A stretch of DNA of 10,272 bases from Vulcanimicrobiota bacterium (GTDB taxonomy: Bacteria; Vulcanimicrobiota; Vulcanimicrobiia; Vulcanimicrobiales; Vulcanimicrobiaceae), in NCBI GenBank assembly GCA_013289785.1, contig JABCZE010000032.1:1-10272 (forward strand), written 5' to 3'. The notes beneath the pieces were generated by a model. It worked only from the letters and a program-made list of their open reading frames with translations. It was not told where the DNA came from and made no database searches. This document shows, one piece after another, positions 1 to 6,860 of the stretch. Each line of letters begins with the position of its first letter. The first letter of the stretch is position 1. A program made the translations under genes and the position numbers.

Positions 1-1
1 C

Positions 2-616
2 GCGCCGGGAACTTCGGCCGAATATGTAGTCCCCTCGCTCGACGCGCCGGGACTGCGCGGACGCTTCTTCACCCATCTCGTCGAATGCGCCGGCGGCGTC
101 GAGATCGCCGTCGGCCGGAACTTGCCGGTCTTGCGCGAGACGGTTGCCGCCAAACTCACTCGCGATGCTGCAAATAATGCGCTCAAAGTGGCGCTGGCCA
201 GCGCGGTCGTGGATCACATTCCGCTCGTCGGCTTGGTGCTCGGCGCGTTTGCCTCGGCCGGCGACATGGTTGCGATCACCGGGATTCAGGTGATGCTCAT
301 GCTCCACATCGAAGCGGCCTACGGGCGCGATCCGGATTTCGGGCGGACGTGGCAGCTCTTGCCGATCATCGGCGGCGGCTTCGGCTGGCGAACGCTGGCG
401 CGCGAACTCGTCGGATTCGTCCCAGTAGCCGGCATCGCGATCAAGGGCGCGATAGCCTACGCGGGCACGATCGTCGTAGGTGAAGGCGTCACGTTCTTTT
501 ACGAACACGGCGATTACATGACCAAAGGCCAGGCCGCTGCGCTCTACGAGCGCACCAAGACCGACGCAATGCGCGTGGCACGCGACATTCTCGGCAAACT
601 TCGCAAAAAACGCTAG
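2..616 (+). CDS. DUF697-family membrane-associated protein, 5' end outside the window
   Basis: The reading frame is open from base 2 to the TAG at 614-616, giving 204 visible residues. A TTG at 122 could serve as a start, but the family-like sequence begins before it (about residues 18-40, including the GRNLPVLRETVAAKL stretch), so I take the gene to begin upstream of the window. The pattern matches DUF697-type proteins: an amphipathic lead-in, a hydrophobic hairpin around HIPLVGLVLGAFASAGDMVA, the signature MLMLHIEAAYGRD, a second hydrophobic hairpin, then WRTLARELVGFVP and the glycine-rich IKGAIAYAGTIVVGEG. The C-terminus is basic (GKLRKKR). DUF697 domains often sit behind a GTPase-like domain or act as membrane-associated accessories; what precedes this one is not visible. 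The gene converges on the membrane-protein gene and shares the CTAG tetranucleotide as overlapping stops. Family assignment is fairly secure; the biochemical role is unknown. Confidence 0.75.
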   Translation, partial: APGTSAEYVVPSLDAPGLRGRFFTHLVECAGGVEIAVGRNLPVLRETVAAKLTRDAANNALKVALASAVVDHIPLVGLVLGAFASAGDMVAITGIQVMLMLHIEAAYGRDPDFGRTWQLLPIIGGGFGWRTLARELVGFVPVAGIAIKGAIAYAGTIVVGEGVTFFYEHGDYMTKGQAAALYERTKTDAMRVARDILGKLRKKR

Positions 617-1734
617 AGCCGCTCCAGCAAGGATTCGTTATCGAGCGCTTGCAGCTCGGGCGGTACGCGGTTACGTACGGGCTCCGCGAGGCGCGCCGCG
701 ATCGCATCCCGGCGCGACGCCGGAAACGCGCTGCGGCGCTCTAAAAAACGCGCGACCAACGCCCGTTCCTCGCCCGAAAGGTAGGCGGTCGGCGCATACG
801 TCGGTTCGCCGGCCAGAGCTCCGCCGGCAGTCGCGCCGCTCAAGCCCGATTCGAGATCAAAACCCTCATGCCGAATGCGGACGTCGAAATAGTACAGCGC
901 GAGCACGAGGCCGACGAAGGGAACGAGAAGCGTGCGGGCTGCCGCGTCCAGCGTCACGTAGACGGCCGTCCATCGCGCGAGACCAAGGATCGCGAAAACG
1001 TCAAGGACGGCCGAACACCCGAATACCAGCGTGCCGAGAGCCAACGCACACATCAGCGAGCGGCCAAACTCCGCTCGAGTAAAGATTCGAGCAAAGCTGA
1101 GGCGAAGCGCGGCAGCCGGCCGGAGAGACTCGATCGTGGCGGCGTAGAAACCGAAGACGCAGGGCATCGCAAGCAGCGCAGGCGTCAGCGTCGTCGACAG
1201 CAACGCGAGAATCACGGCAACTGGAGCCAAGAGCGGAAGCGCCGCCGGCGCTAGAAGCACGACGAGAGAGACCACGATCGTCACCACCGCGAACGCGGCT
1301 GCGTCGATCGCAATCAACGCGAGCAGCGTAAGGCCCAGAACGGCGGCGATGCTCGGCCAGCGGCGCAGTACGGCTCGCCAGCAGGGCGCGAATTCGATCG
1401 GCGAGCCCCGATAGACAGCGTCGACCCCCTCGGCAATCGCGCTGAGACAGAAGGCCCATGCGAGATACTCCAGGAGCGTCAAAACGATCGAGAGCGCCAG
1501 AGCGCCGGCGGAGGGAAACGCCGGCGGAACGGCGTGTGCGCCCAGATCCGGGTGCTCGAAGAAGCGAATCATCGCGTCGAGCTGCGGCTGCTCGATTCGC
1601 GTAACGGGATATTGCAAGATCGCCAGCGGCAGGGCAGTCACGGCGACGATGCCGACGAGCGCGCGAACGTTCCGGCTATAGAGCGATACCGCGCGGTCGA
1701 ATAGTTCAACCAGACCGCGCGCCCGAAGCTCCAT
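613..1734 (-). CDS. Polytopic membrane protein with a conserved-looking cytosolic tail
   Basis: This encodes 373 residues if started at the ATG at 1734. That start begins MELRARGLVELFDRAVSLYS, typical of bacterial membrane proteins whose short amphipathic N-terminus (LxxRGLxELxDRAxxLYxRN) precedes the first membrane span. An in-frame ATG at 1788 would add 18 residues but overlaps the start of the divergent MOSC gene; neither start has a clear ribosome-binding site. About six hydrophobic segments lie near residues 24-42, 76-104, 125-160, 163-192, 228-250 and 262-285. The last ends in ALYYFDVRIRHEGFDLE, a motif common in GDPD-membrane-domain or YIP1-like and related uncharacterised membrane families. 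A soluble tail (about 315-373: LSGEERALVARFLERR, then RLAEPVRNR) resembles tails found on RDD-type and similar membrane proteins. No catalytic residues are evident. The function is unknown and transport or membrane organisation would be a guess. Confidence 0.8.
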   Translation of the reverse strand: MELRARGLVELFDRAVSLYSRNVRALVGIVAVTALPLAILQYPVTRIEQPQLDAMIRFFEHPDLGAHAVPPAFPSAGALALSIVLTLLEYLAWAFCLSAIAEGVDAVYRGSPIEFAPCWRAVLRRWPSIAAVLGLTLLALIAIDAAAFAVVTIVVSLVVLLAPAALPLLAPVAVILALLSTTLTPALLAMPCVFGFYAATIESLRPAAALRLSFARIFTRAEFGRSLMCALALGTLVFGCSAVLDVFAILGLARWTAVYVTLDAAARTLLVPFVGLVLALYYFDVRIRHEGFDLESGLSGATAGGALAGEPTYAPTAYLSGEERALVARFLERRSAFPASRRDAIAARLAEPVRNRVPPELQALDNESLLERL

Positions 1735-1771
1735 CGCGCGCGGTTTGCGGCAAGGCGAACGGAAAACCTTC

Positions 1772-1779
1772 GGGGAAGG
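1772..1779 (+). promoter_or_regulatory. Ribosome-binding site deciding the MOSC gene start
   Basis: GGGGAAGG lies seven bases before the ATG at 1787. It supports that ATG over the in-frame TTG at 1745, which would add 14 residues with no family resemblance. Confidence 0.6.
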
Positions 1780-1786
1780 CGCGAGC

Positions 1787-2419
1787 ATGCTGATCGGGAC
1801 GCTCGAAGCGCTCCGCCGCTATCCGATCAAGAGCTTGCGCGGCGTCGCCCTCGATTCGGTGAGAGTCGAAGTTGCCGGAATTCCCGGCGACCGCTCGGGC
1901 GCGCTTTTTGCGCGCCAGGGCCCACGCGAGGGAAAGACCTACCGTGGTAAGGAGCACGATCGCCTTCATCTGCTCCGCGATGCGGCAGCCGCGCAAGCTT
2001 CGGCCAAAGAGCGCGGGGTTATGGTGGACGTTCGACGCGGAGAGCACTTTTTCGATGACGCGCCGATTTCGATACTCGTCGACGAGTGGCTACGAGAGCT
2101 CGGCGCGCATGTCGGTTACACGGTCGAGTGGGAACGCTTCCGCCCAAACTTCTTCGTACGCGCGAGCGAGGGCCGCGCGCACCCGGTGGCGTTGGAGCAA
2201 AGTCTCGTCGATGCCCGGCTTGCGATTGGGACCGTGCGCTTGCGCGTTCGTTCCCCTATCGAACGCTGCGTCACCGTGAACTATCATCCCCGCGGCGAGG
2301 CTGCCGACCCGCGGATCCTGCAGTTCTTAGCCACGCAGCGCAACGCGTGGATGGGAATCTACTGCGACGTCCTCGAGCCCGGCATCGTAACCGCCGGCGA
2401 TTCGTTGATTTGCTTGTAG
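1787..2419 (+). CDS. MOSC-domain protein (molybdenum cofactor sulfurase C-terminal family)
   Basis: The product has 210 residues. The N-terminus, with RYPIKSLRG at 10-18 and the GDR at 34-36, is the typical MOSC N-terminal beta-barrel signature (YPIKS, then GDR). The MOSC domain follows: RFRPN at 117-121, the conserved cysteine in IERCVTVNYHP (Cys161), a D-x-x-ILQFL stretch, and the closing GIYCDVLEPGIVTAGDSL. MOSC proteins are relatives of the molybdenum cofactor sulfurase tail and of mARC/YcbX-type proteins. The conserved Cys is thought to carry sulfur or ligate molybdenum, in delivery of sulfur to metal clusters or in Moco-dependent reduction of N-hydroxylated compounds. No ferredoxin domain is attached, so a YcbX-type fusion can be excluded. 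The substrate cannot be read from the sequence. The gene stands alone, divergent from the membrane-protein gene and convergent with recR. The ATG at 1787 is chosen for its ribosome-binding site and for where homology starts. Confidence 0.88.
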   Translation: MLIGTLEALRRYPIKSLRGVALDSVRVEVAGIPGDRSGALFARQGPREGKTYRGKEHDRLHLLRDAAAAQASAKERGVMVDVRRGEHFFDDAPISILVDEWLRELGAHVGYTVEWERFRPNFFVRASEGRAHPVALEQSLVDARLAIGTVRLRVRSPIERCVTVNYHPRGEAADPRILQFLATQRNAWMGIYCDVLEPGIVTAGDSLICL

Positions 2420-2426
2420 GCCTCGC

Positions 2427-2456
2427 AAAGAAGAGGCGCCGTAAAAACGGCGCCTC
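2427..2456 (-). terminator. Intrinsic terminator of the dnaX-ybaB-recR operon
   Basis: A perfect 10-bp inverted repeat (GAGGCGCCGT / ACGGCGCCTC, 2433-2442 and 2447-2456) encloses a four-base loop. On the minus strand the loop is TTTT and the stem is followed by TTCTTT (2432-2427), a fair U-tract. On the plus strand the stem is followed by GCCCCC, so it is a weak terminator for the MOSC gene, although the hairpin could still help. It lies about 115 bases past the recR stop codon and directly after the MOSC stop. Confidence 0.75.
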
Positions 2457-2572
2457 GCCCCCACACCCGGTTCGACAATGATAGCTCCCCAGGGTAAATC
2501 GCCCCCTACGTAAAGCTAGTTAGACCATCCGGAACTGCCGATTGGAACAACCAATCCAAACGGTGGCGAAAC

Positions 2573-3172
2573 TTATAACGTCGTGCGGCCCTCTAAGGCC
2601 TTAGCGATGGTCAGCTCGTCTGCGTAATCGAGTTCGCCGCCGATCGGCAAGCCGTAGGCCAGGCGACTCACGATCGAGCCGAGCGGCAGCAGCAGGCGGG
2701 ATAAATAGAGTGCCGTCGCTTCTCCTTCGGCGTTTGGATTCGTCGCCAGAATCAGCTCGCCCGGCTCCTCGCGCCCGATGCGTTCGATGAGTTCCTTCAC
2801 GCGCAGTTGCGCCGGACCGATGCCGTCCATCGGCGAGATCAAGCCGCCCAGTACGTGATAGCGACCCTTGAATGCGCCGGTGCGTTCGATCGCGTAGACG
2901 TCCTTCGCCTCCGCGACGACGCAGATGATGCGAGCGTCGCGCCGGTCGTCGGTGCAGAACTCGCACGGCTCTTGTTCGGAGAGCGAGTAGCAAATCGAAC
3001 AGAAGTGAACCTTGTCCTTAACGGCGAGAATCGCCTCGGCCAGGCTCTGCGCTTCGTTACGAGGGCGATTCAAGAGGTGAAAGACTAAGCGGGCCGCGGT
3101 TTTTGGGCCAATCGTCGGCAGTTTGCTAAGTTCGTTGATCAGCGCTGCGACCGGACTTGCGAGGGTCCTCAC
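2573..3172 (-). CDS. recR: Recombination mediator protein RecR
   Basis: RecR forms a DNA-clamping ring that, with RecF and RecO, loads RecA onto gapped DNA coated with single-strand-binding protein. The 199 residues match the usual family length of about 200. Visible parts in order: a helix-hairpin-helix (LPTIGPKTAARLVFHLL, 18-34); a C4 zinc finger with Cys58, Cys61, Cys70 and Cys73; and a Toprim domain starting at IICVVAEAKDVYAIE (82-96) with the HVLGGLISPMDGIGP stretch (106-120). The GTG at 3172 is the start because its GTG overlaps the ybaB stop as GTGA, and because the sequence upstream in this frame is non-homologous read-through of ybaB. There is no strong ribosome-binding site, so translation is probably coupled to ybaB. 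It is the last gene of the dnaX-ybaB-recR operon. Confidence 0.97.
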   Translation of the reverse strand: MRTLASPVAALINELSKLPTIGPKTAARLVFHLLNRPRNEAQSLAEAILAVKDKVHFCSICYSLSEQEPCEFCTDDRRDARIICVVAEAKDVYAIERTGAFKGRYHVLGGLISPMDGIGPAQLRVKELIERIGREEPGELILATNPNAEGEATALYLSRLLLPLGSIVSRLAYGLPIGGELDYADELTIAKALEGRTTL

Positions 3173-3477
3173 ATCAATCCGGGAACGCGCATGCCGCCGG
3201 TTACCGAAGCCATCCGTTTTGCCGAGGCTTCGCCGGCTTTGGCGAGCGCGTCGTTCACGGCGACCATTACGAGATCCTCGAGCGTCTCGAGATCCTCCGG
3301 ATCCGCAACTTCCTTGGCGATCGTAACCCGCTTTACGCGCTGGTCGCAGCTCACGTCGACCGTCACGGCGCCGCCGGCAGCGCTGCCGCTGACGATCGTG
3401 TTGGCGAGCTCGTCTTGCGCTTTGGTCATCTCGGCTTGCATCTTTTTGACTTGGGCCATCAACTGTGCTTGATTCAT
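3169..3477 (-). CDS. ybaB: YbaB/EbfC family nucleoid-associated protein
   Basis: This is a small DNA-binding protein of 102 residues, the normal size for the family, which forms dimers and coats nucleoid DNA. The N-terminal helix (MNQAQLMAQVKKMQAEMTKA) is the typical amphipathic, Met- and Lys-rich YbaB start. It is followed by the beta-sheet region (GGAVTVDVSCDQRVKRVTI) and the acidic LETLEDLVMVAVNDALAKA helix. The Gly- and Met-containing C-terminus ends GGMRVPGLM. The start ATG at 3477 overlaps the dnaX stop as ATGA and its own stop overlaps the recR start as GTGA, so all three genes are translationally coupled. The location between dnaX and recR is the conserved bacterial order, which strengthens the assignment. 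Confidence 0.95.
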   Translation of the reverse strand: MNQAQLMAQVKKMQAEMTKAQDELANTIVSGSAAGGAVTVDVSCDQRVKRVTIAKEVADPEDLETLEDLVMVAVNDALAKAGEASAKRMASVTGGMRVPGLM

Positions 3478-5083
3478 CGTATCCGTTCGTTAGCGTAGTC
3501 GAAGAGTGCATCGGGATCGTCGGAATCGCTGGGCGGCCGGGCCTCGGTGACGCCGACCTGCGCGGGTGATTTCGCACGTGCCGAGTTCGAATCGACGCGC
3601 AGGGTTACTTTCAAAGGCACCCCGAGCACGTCGGCGATCGCCGCTTCGATGATCTTCGTATGCCCGCGTAACGACTCGGCACTCCAAGTGTCGGGCAGCC
3701 TCAGGACGATCGCATTACTCTCGAGCGCTTCGATTGCCGCGCGGGCGAGCGGGGCGCGCAGCGGTTGGCGCTCGCTTTCGATTTTGGAACGAATGCTTTG
3801 CCAGGCAGCCTTTACCTTTTGCAGCGAGAGCGGCGACGAGTCGCGTGGTTGAGCGGGTGGCGACGCAACGGGTGGCCGGACGGACTCCGGGGGTTTTTGC
3901 GCCGGTATCTCGGCCTTGGCGGGTGCTGGGGGCGGCGGCGCTGCGGCACCCAGGCGTTCTTCCACGGCTGAGATACGGGCACCGAGCGCGTCGAGCGCCG
4001 GGTCTTCGGCGGCCATGATGAAGCGCAGGAGTGCCGTCTCGAGTTCGAGCCGCGCGTTGCCACCCGACCGTCCGAGCCAGAGAGCCTCACCAAAGATGCG
4101 CAATGCGCGCAACAACGCCGCGTGCGACGTGCCGGCCGCCTGGCGCACCGCGCGCTGCGCGTCCTCGGGAGCCAGATCCGTAGCCAGAAGCGCCGCATCG
4201 ACTTTAGCAACGAGCAAGTGACGAAAACCCGCAATAAGTGAACGCGTTAACACCGTGAGATCCGCGCCGGCGTCGCTCGCATCTTCGACCGCGCCGAGCG
4301 CGGCCGTCGCATCGCCGGCCACGATGGCATCCATAAGGGTTGCAGCAAACTCGCGCCCCGTGGACCCAAATGCGAGATCCAAGGTCCCGGTCGTCGCCGT
4401 CTGCCCCGCGGAAAATGCCGCGAGCTGCTCGAGCATCGTCAGCGCGTCGCGCAAACCCCCGTCGGCACGGTAGGCAATCGCCTTGAGCGCCTCGTCGTCG
4501 ATGGCGATGTTCTCGCCGCGGGCGACCTCTTTCATCTTGTCGATCATCACGGGAACGGCGATTCGGCGAAATGCATAGCGCTGACACCGCGAGAGAATCG
4601 TGACCGGCAGCTTCTCCGGCTCGGTCGTCGCCAGGATGAAGACGGCGTGCGGCGGCGGCTCCTCGAGCGTCTTGAGGAAGGCGTTTGCCCCCTCCTTCGT
4701 GAGCATGTGCGCCTCGTCCACGATGTAAATTTTCATCCGCATCGTCGCTGGGGCAAACTTCACCGCCTCGCGGAGCGCTCGAATCTCGTCGATTCCACGG
4801 TTGCTCGCTGCATCGATTTCGAGGACGTCAAGCGCGGTGCGGCCAGGATCGCCCGGCAATTCTCGCAGGTATTGTCCGGCAGGGGCGTCGGCCCGGCGAC
4901 GCAGTTGATGCAGCGTGCCAGGATCTTGGCGGCCGAGGTCTTCCCCGACCCGCGCGGCCCCGAAAAGAGGTAAGCATGAGCGAGCTTGCCGCCCTCGATC
5001 GCCGAGGACAAGGTGCGGACGACCGCGTCTTGGCCGACGAGATCGGCAAAGGTTCGGGGGCGCCAGGTGCGGTACAAGGACAC
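3474..5083 (-). CDS. dnaX: DNA polymerase III subunit gamma/tau, interrupted by a one-base frameshift
   Basis: DnaX is the AAA+ motor of the clamp loader, which places the beta clamp on DNA for the replicative polymerase. The start is GTG at 5083 (VSLYRTWRPRTFADLVGQ) with a good ribosome-binding site. Walker A is SGPRGSGKT (41-49); zinc-site cysteines Cys61, Cys73 and Cys76 follow. The frame then changes within bases 4833-4846. Restoring one base, for example a G giving CRAI-LAGTALDVLEID, recovers the canonical spacing. Past that point come Walker B DEAH (restored residues 123-126) and the SRC arginine-finger motif (165-167). A Pro/Ala-rich linker and a C-terminal domain ending in FDYANERIR follow, so it is a tau-like form. 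The restored length is 536 residues. Unrepaired, the first frame stops after 107 residues at 4760. I saw no slippery heptamer at the break. The gene is essential in bacteria, so a sequence error is likelier than true loss. Confidence 0.93.
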
Positions 5084-5087
5084 GACG

Positions 5088-5097
5088 CTCCACCTTT
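5088..5097 (-). promoter_or_regulatory. dnaX ribosome-binding site
   Basis: On the minus strand AAAGGTGGAG ends four bases before the GTG at 5083, with AAAGG about nine bases away. It fixes the dnaX start in the MSLYRTWRP frame and argues against the frame that is open up to 5093, whose first 90 or so residues do not resemble DnaX. Confidence 0.7.
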
Positions 5098-5103
5098 AGC
5101 AGG

Positions 5104-5142
5104 TCGTTTCGAGGCGCCTGCCGGAGGGTACGGTTGAAACGA
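5104..5142. repeat. Inverted repeat in the dnaX/recQ divergent region
   Basis: TCGTTTC (5104-5110) and GAAACGA (5136-5142) form a perfect 7-bp inverted repeat with 25 bases between. The 8-bp palindrome AGGCGCCT (5112-5119) lies inside. It falls in the probable dnaX leader and could be a leader hairpin or an operator. Nothing in the sequence decides between these, and chance is possible. Confidence 0.3.
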
Positions 5143-5168
5143 GTCGCCCCGGAAGCCGGTTATGCGAA

Positions 5169-5196
5169 TTGCTTCCCACTAAAGCGAACTTACTTT
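5169..5196 (+). promoter_or_regulatory. Possible recQ promoter
   Basis: TTGCTT (5169-5174) is followed 16 bases later by TACTTT (5191-5196), in an unusually AT-rich patch for this DNA (5177-5216). This would place the start of transcription just before the ribosome-binding site. Matches to the sigma-70 consensus are only partial, so this is a weak proposal. Confidence 0.3.
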
Positions 5197-5210
5197 ATTT
5201 GGGTCTTGTT

Positions 5211-5216
5211 AGAAAG
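5211..5216 (+). promoter_or_regulatory. Weak ribosome-binding site for recQ
   Basis: AGAAAG ends six bases before the ATG at 5223 and directly abuts the in-frame ATG at 5217. The spacing favours 5223 as the start. The match to the Shine-Dalgarno consensus is weak. Confidence 0.4.
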
Positions 5217-5222
5217 ATGCCC

Positions 5223-6860
5223 ATGGATTTGCGTGCTGCGCTCCAAGAGAACTTTGGATTCGAGAATTTCTATCCCGGCCAGGAAGACGTGGTTTCGCGC
5301 GTCCTTCGAGGCCAGGATACGCTTGCAATTCTCGCGACGGGAGCCGGCAAGAGTCTAACCTACCAGTTGCCGGCACTCCTACTCGAAGGAACCACGATCG
5401 TCGTCAGCCCGTTGATCGCGCTGATGAAGGACCAGCTCGACATGCTGCGCGAGCGGAATATCACCGACGTCGTCGCGCTCAACTCGACGCTTTCGGAGGA
5501 TCAGGAACTGCGGGCTCGGGAACGGATCCGCTCCGGGAAGGTCCGCATCGCGTACACGACGCCCGAAAAGCTCGAAGATCAAAGCTTCCTCGACCTGCTC
5601 AAAGGGCTGCGGATTCCACTCTTTGTCGTCGACGAAGCGCATTGCATCAGTCAGTGGGGACACGACTTCCGCCCGGCCTATCTCGCCCTGGGCTCCGTCA
5701 TCGCGCGGCTTGGCCATCCGACGGTGCTCGCACTGACCGCGACGGCCACTCCTTCGGTTCGAGAGGACATTCTCCATCAGCTCGGCATCGATCAGGTCAA
5801 ACCGATCGTTCGCGGATTCGACCGGCCGAAGTTGATCTACGAGGCGCGCAAGGCCGACAAAGAAGCCGATAAGCTCAAGATTCTCTCGGCGCTCTTCGAA
5901 GGTAAGAATGCCCTCGAAGGAACCGGCATCATTTACACCGCGACGATCAAGAACGCGTTGGAAGTTCAAGGCTATCTGACGCGCGAGCTGGGCGTGCCGG
6001 CGGCCGTGTACCATTCGAAGCTGCACAAAGAAGACCGGACGTCCGTCCACAACCTATTTATGGACGAATCGATCCGCGCGGTCGTGGCGACCAATGCCTT
6101 CGGCTTGGGTATCGACAAGCCGAACATCCGGTTCGTCCTGCATTACGATCTTCCGGGCTCGCTCGAGGCCTATACGCAAGAGGCGGGGCGCGCCGGCCGC
6201 GACGGCCTTCCCTCCCGATGCATCCTGATCTACCGCATGAGCGATACGCGCGTGCAGAACTACTTCCTCACCGGCAAGTATCCGGACGTTGAAGAGGTTC
6301 AGCGAGTCTTCGGCACCATCGAAGTCTTCGGCAATCAGTCCGAGGGCGTTTCGATGGTCGACCTCCGCAAAATTCTGCAGTTGCCGTTGACCAAACTCAA
6401 AGTGATTTTGGCGCTGTTGAAAAAGTCGGGTTATATCGAGCATTCCGCAAAATCGGCCTACGCGTTGACCGAAGCCGTTCGCAAGAACCGCGACCTCATT
6501 TTGAACCTCGCCAACTACGATACGAAGAAATCGTACGATCAAAGCAAACTCGCGATGATGCTGCAGTATGCCGAAACCACGTCGTGCCGGCGGCGCTTCA
6601 TCCTGAACTATTTCGGGGAAGACTTCGATGCAAAGAACTGCGGCTCGTGCGACAACTGCCGCAAAGCTCTTCGCCGCGGCGTCGGCGAAATCGCCGCGAC
6701 GGGTGGATTCCGGATTGCCGACGTCGTGCAACATTCCAAGTTCGGGATCGGCACCGTCGAACGCGCCGAACGAGACCTGGTGACGGTACTGTTCCCAAGC
6801 GTCGGCTATAAGACGCTGCTGGCGTCGGCCGTCCGCCGTGCCGAACCGCAAATTGCGTAG
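5223..6860 (+). CDS. recQ: RecQ-family ATP-dependent DNA helicase with a PcrA/UvrD-like C-terminal tail
   Basis: RecQ helicases are 3'-5' DNA unwinding enzymes that act in recombination and fork repair. From the ATG at 5223 the protein has 545 residues (ATG 5217 is two residues earlier). Seen in order: the FYPGQ motif (16-20), Walker A ATGAGKS (38-44), [10 protein letters not shown] (Ia), [15 protein letters not shown] (137-151, motif II and aromatic loop), ALTATAT (170-176, motif III), [12 protein letters not shown] (V) and [10 protein letters not shown] (319-328, motif VI). A winged-helix-like stretch (about 377-416) precedes a C4 zinc site with Cys455, Cys473, Cys476 and Cys479. No RQC or HRDC domain follows. 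Instead residues about 498-542 ([12 protein letters not shown], then [16 protein letters not shown]) look like the Tudor-like tail of UvrD/PcrA or a DUF3553-type domain. It is divergent from dnaX and overlaps the next gene by 23 bases. Confidence 0.95.
   Translation: MDLRAALQENFGFENFYPGQEDVVSRVLRGQDTLAILATGAGKSLTYQLPALLLEGTTIVVSPLIALMKDQLDMLRERNITDVVALNSTLSEDQELRARERIRSGKVRIAYTTPEKLEDQSFLDLLKGLRIPLFVVDEAHCISQWGHDFRPAYLALGSVIARLGHPTVLALTATATPSVREDILHQLGIDQVKPIVRGFDRPKLIYEARKADKEADKLKILSALFEGKNALEGTGIIYTATIKNALEVQGYLTRELGVPAAVYHSKLHKEDRTSVHNLFMDESIRAVVATNAFGLGIDKPNIRFVLHYDLPGSLEAYTQEAGRAGRDGLPSRCILIYRMSDTRVQNYFLTGKYPDVEEVQRVFGTIEVFGNQSEGVSMVDLRKILQLPLTKLKVILALLKKSGYIEHSAKSAYALTEAVRKNRDLILNLANYDTKKSYDQSKLAMMLQYAETTSCRRRFILNYFGEDFDAKNCGSCDNCRKALRRGVGEIAATGGFRIADVVQHSKFGIGTVERAERDLVTVLFPSVGYKTLLASAVRRAEPQIA

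Noticed and set aside
868..1254. Plus-strand open frame of 128 residues, Arg/Glu-rich
   Set aside because: Complement shadow of the membrane-protein gene; low-complexity composition.
2457..2572. SRP RNA, tRNA or tmRNA in the recR/MOSC gap
   Set aside because: The SRP core GGAAGCAGC is absent, and the GGTTCGA at 2469-2475 that resembles a T-loop has no matching stem or acceptor end.
3173..3577. N-terminal extension of RecR giving a 334-residue protein
   Set aside because: The added residues are read-through of ybaB in another frame, rich in Arg and without homology; the GTG at 3172 with the GTGA overlap explains the start.
4833..4846. Programmed frameshift making tau and gamma forms of DnaX
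   Set aside because: There is no slippery heptamer at the site, and the shift falls before Walker B, whereas gamma arises far downstream in known cases.
5084..5093. dnaX start in the frame open up to 5093
   Set aside because: Its first ~90 residues do not look like DnaX; the other frame gives the perfect MSLYRTWRP N-terminus with a ribosome-binding site.
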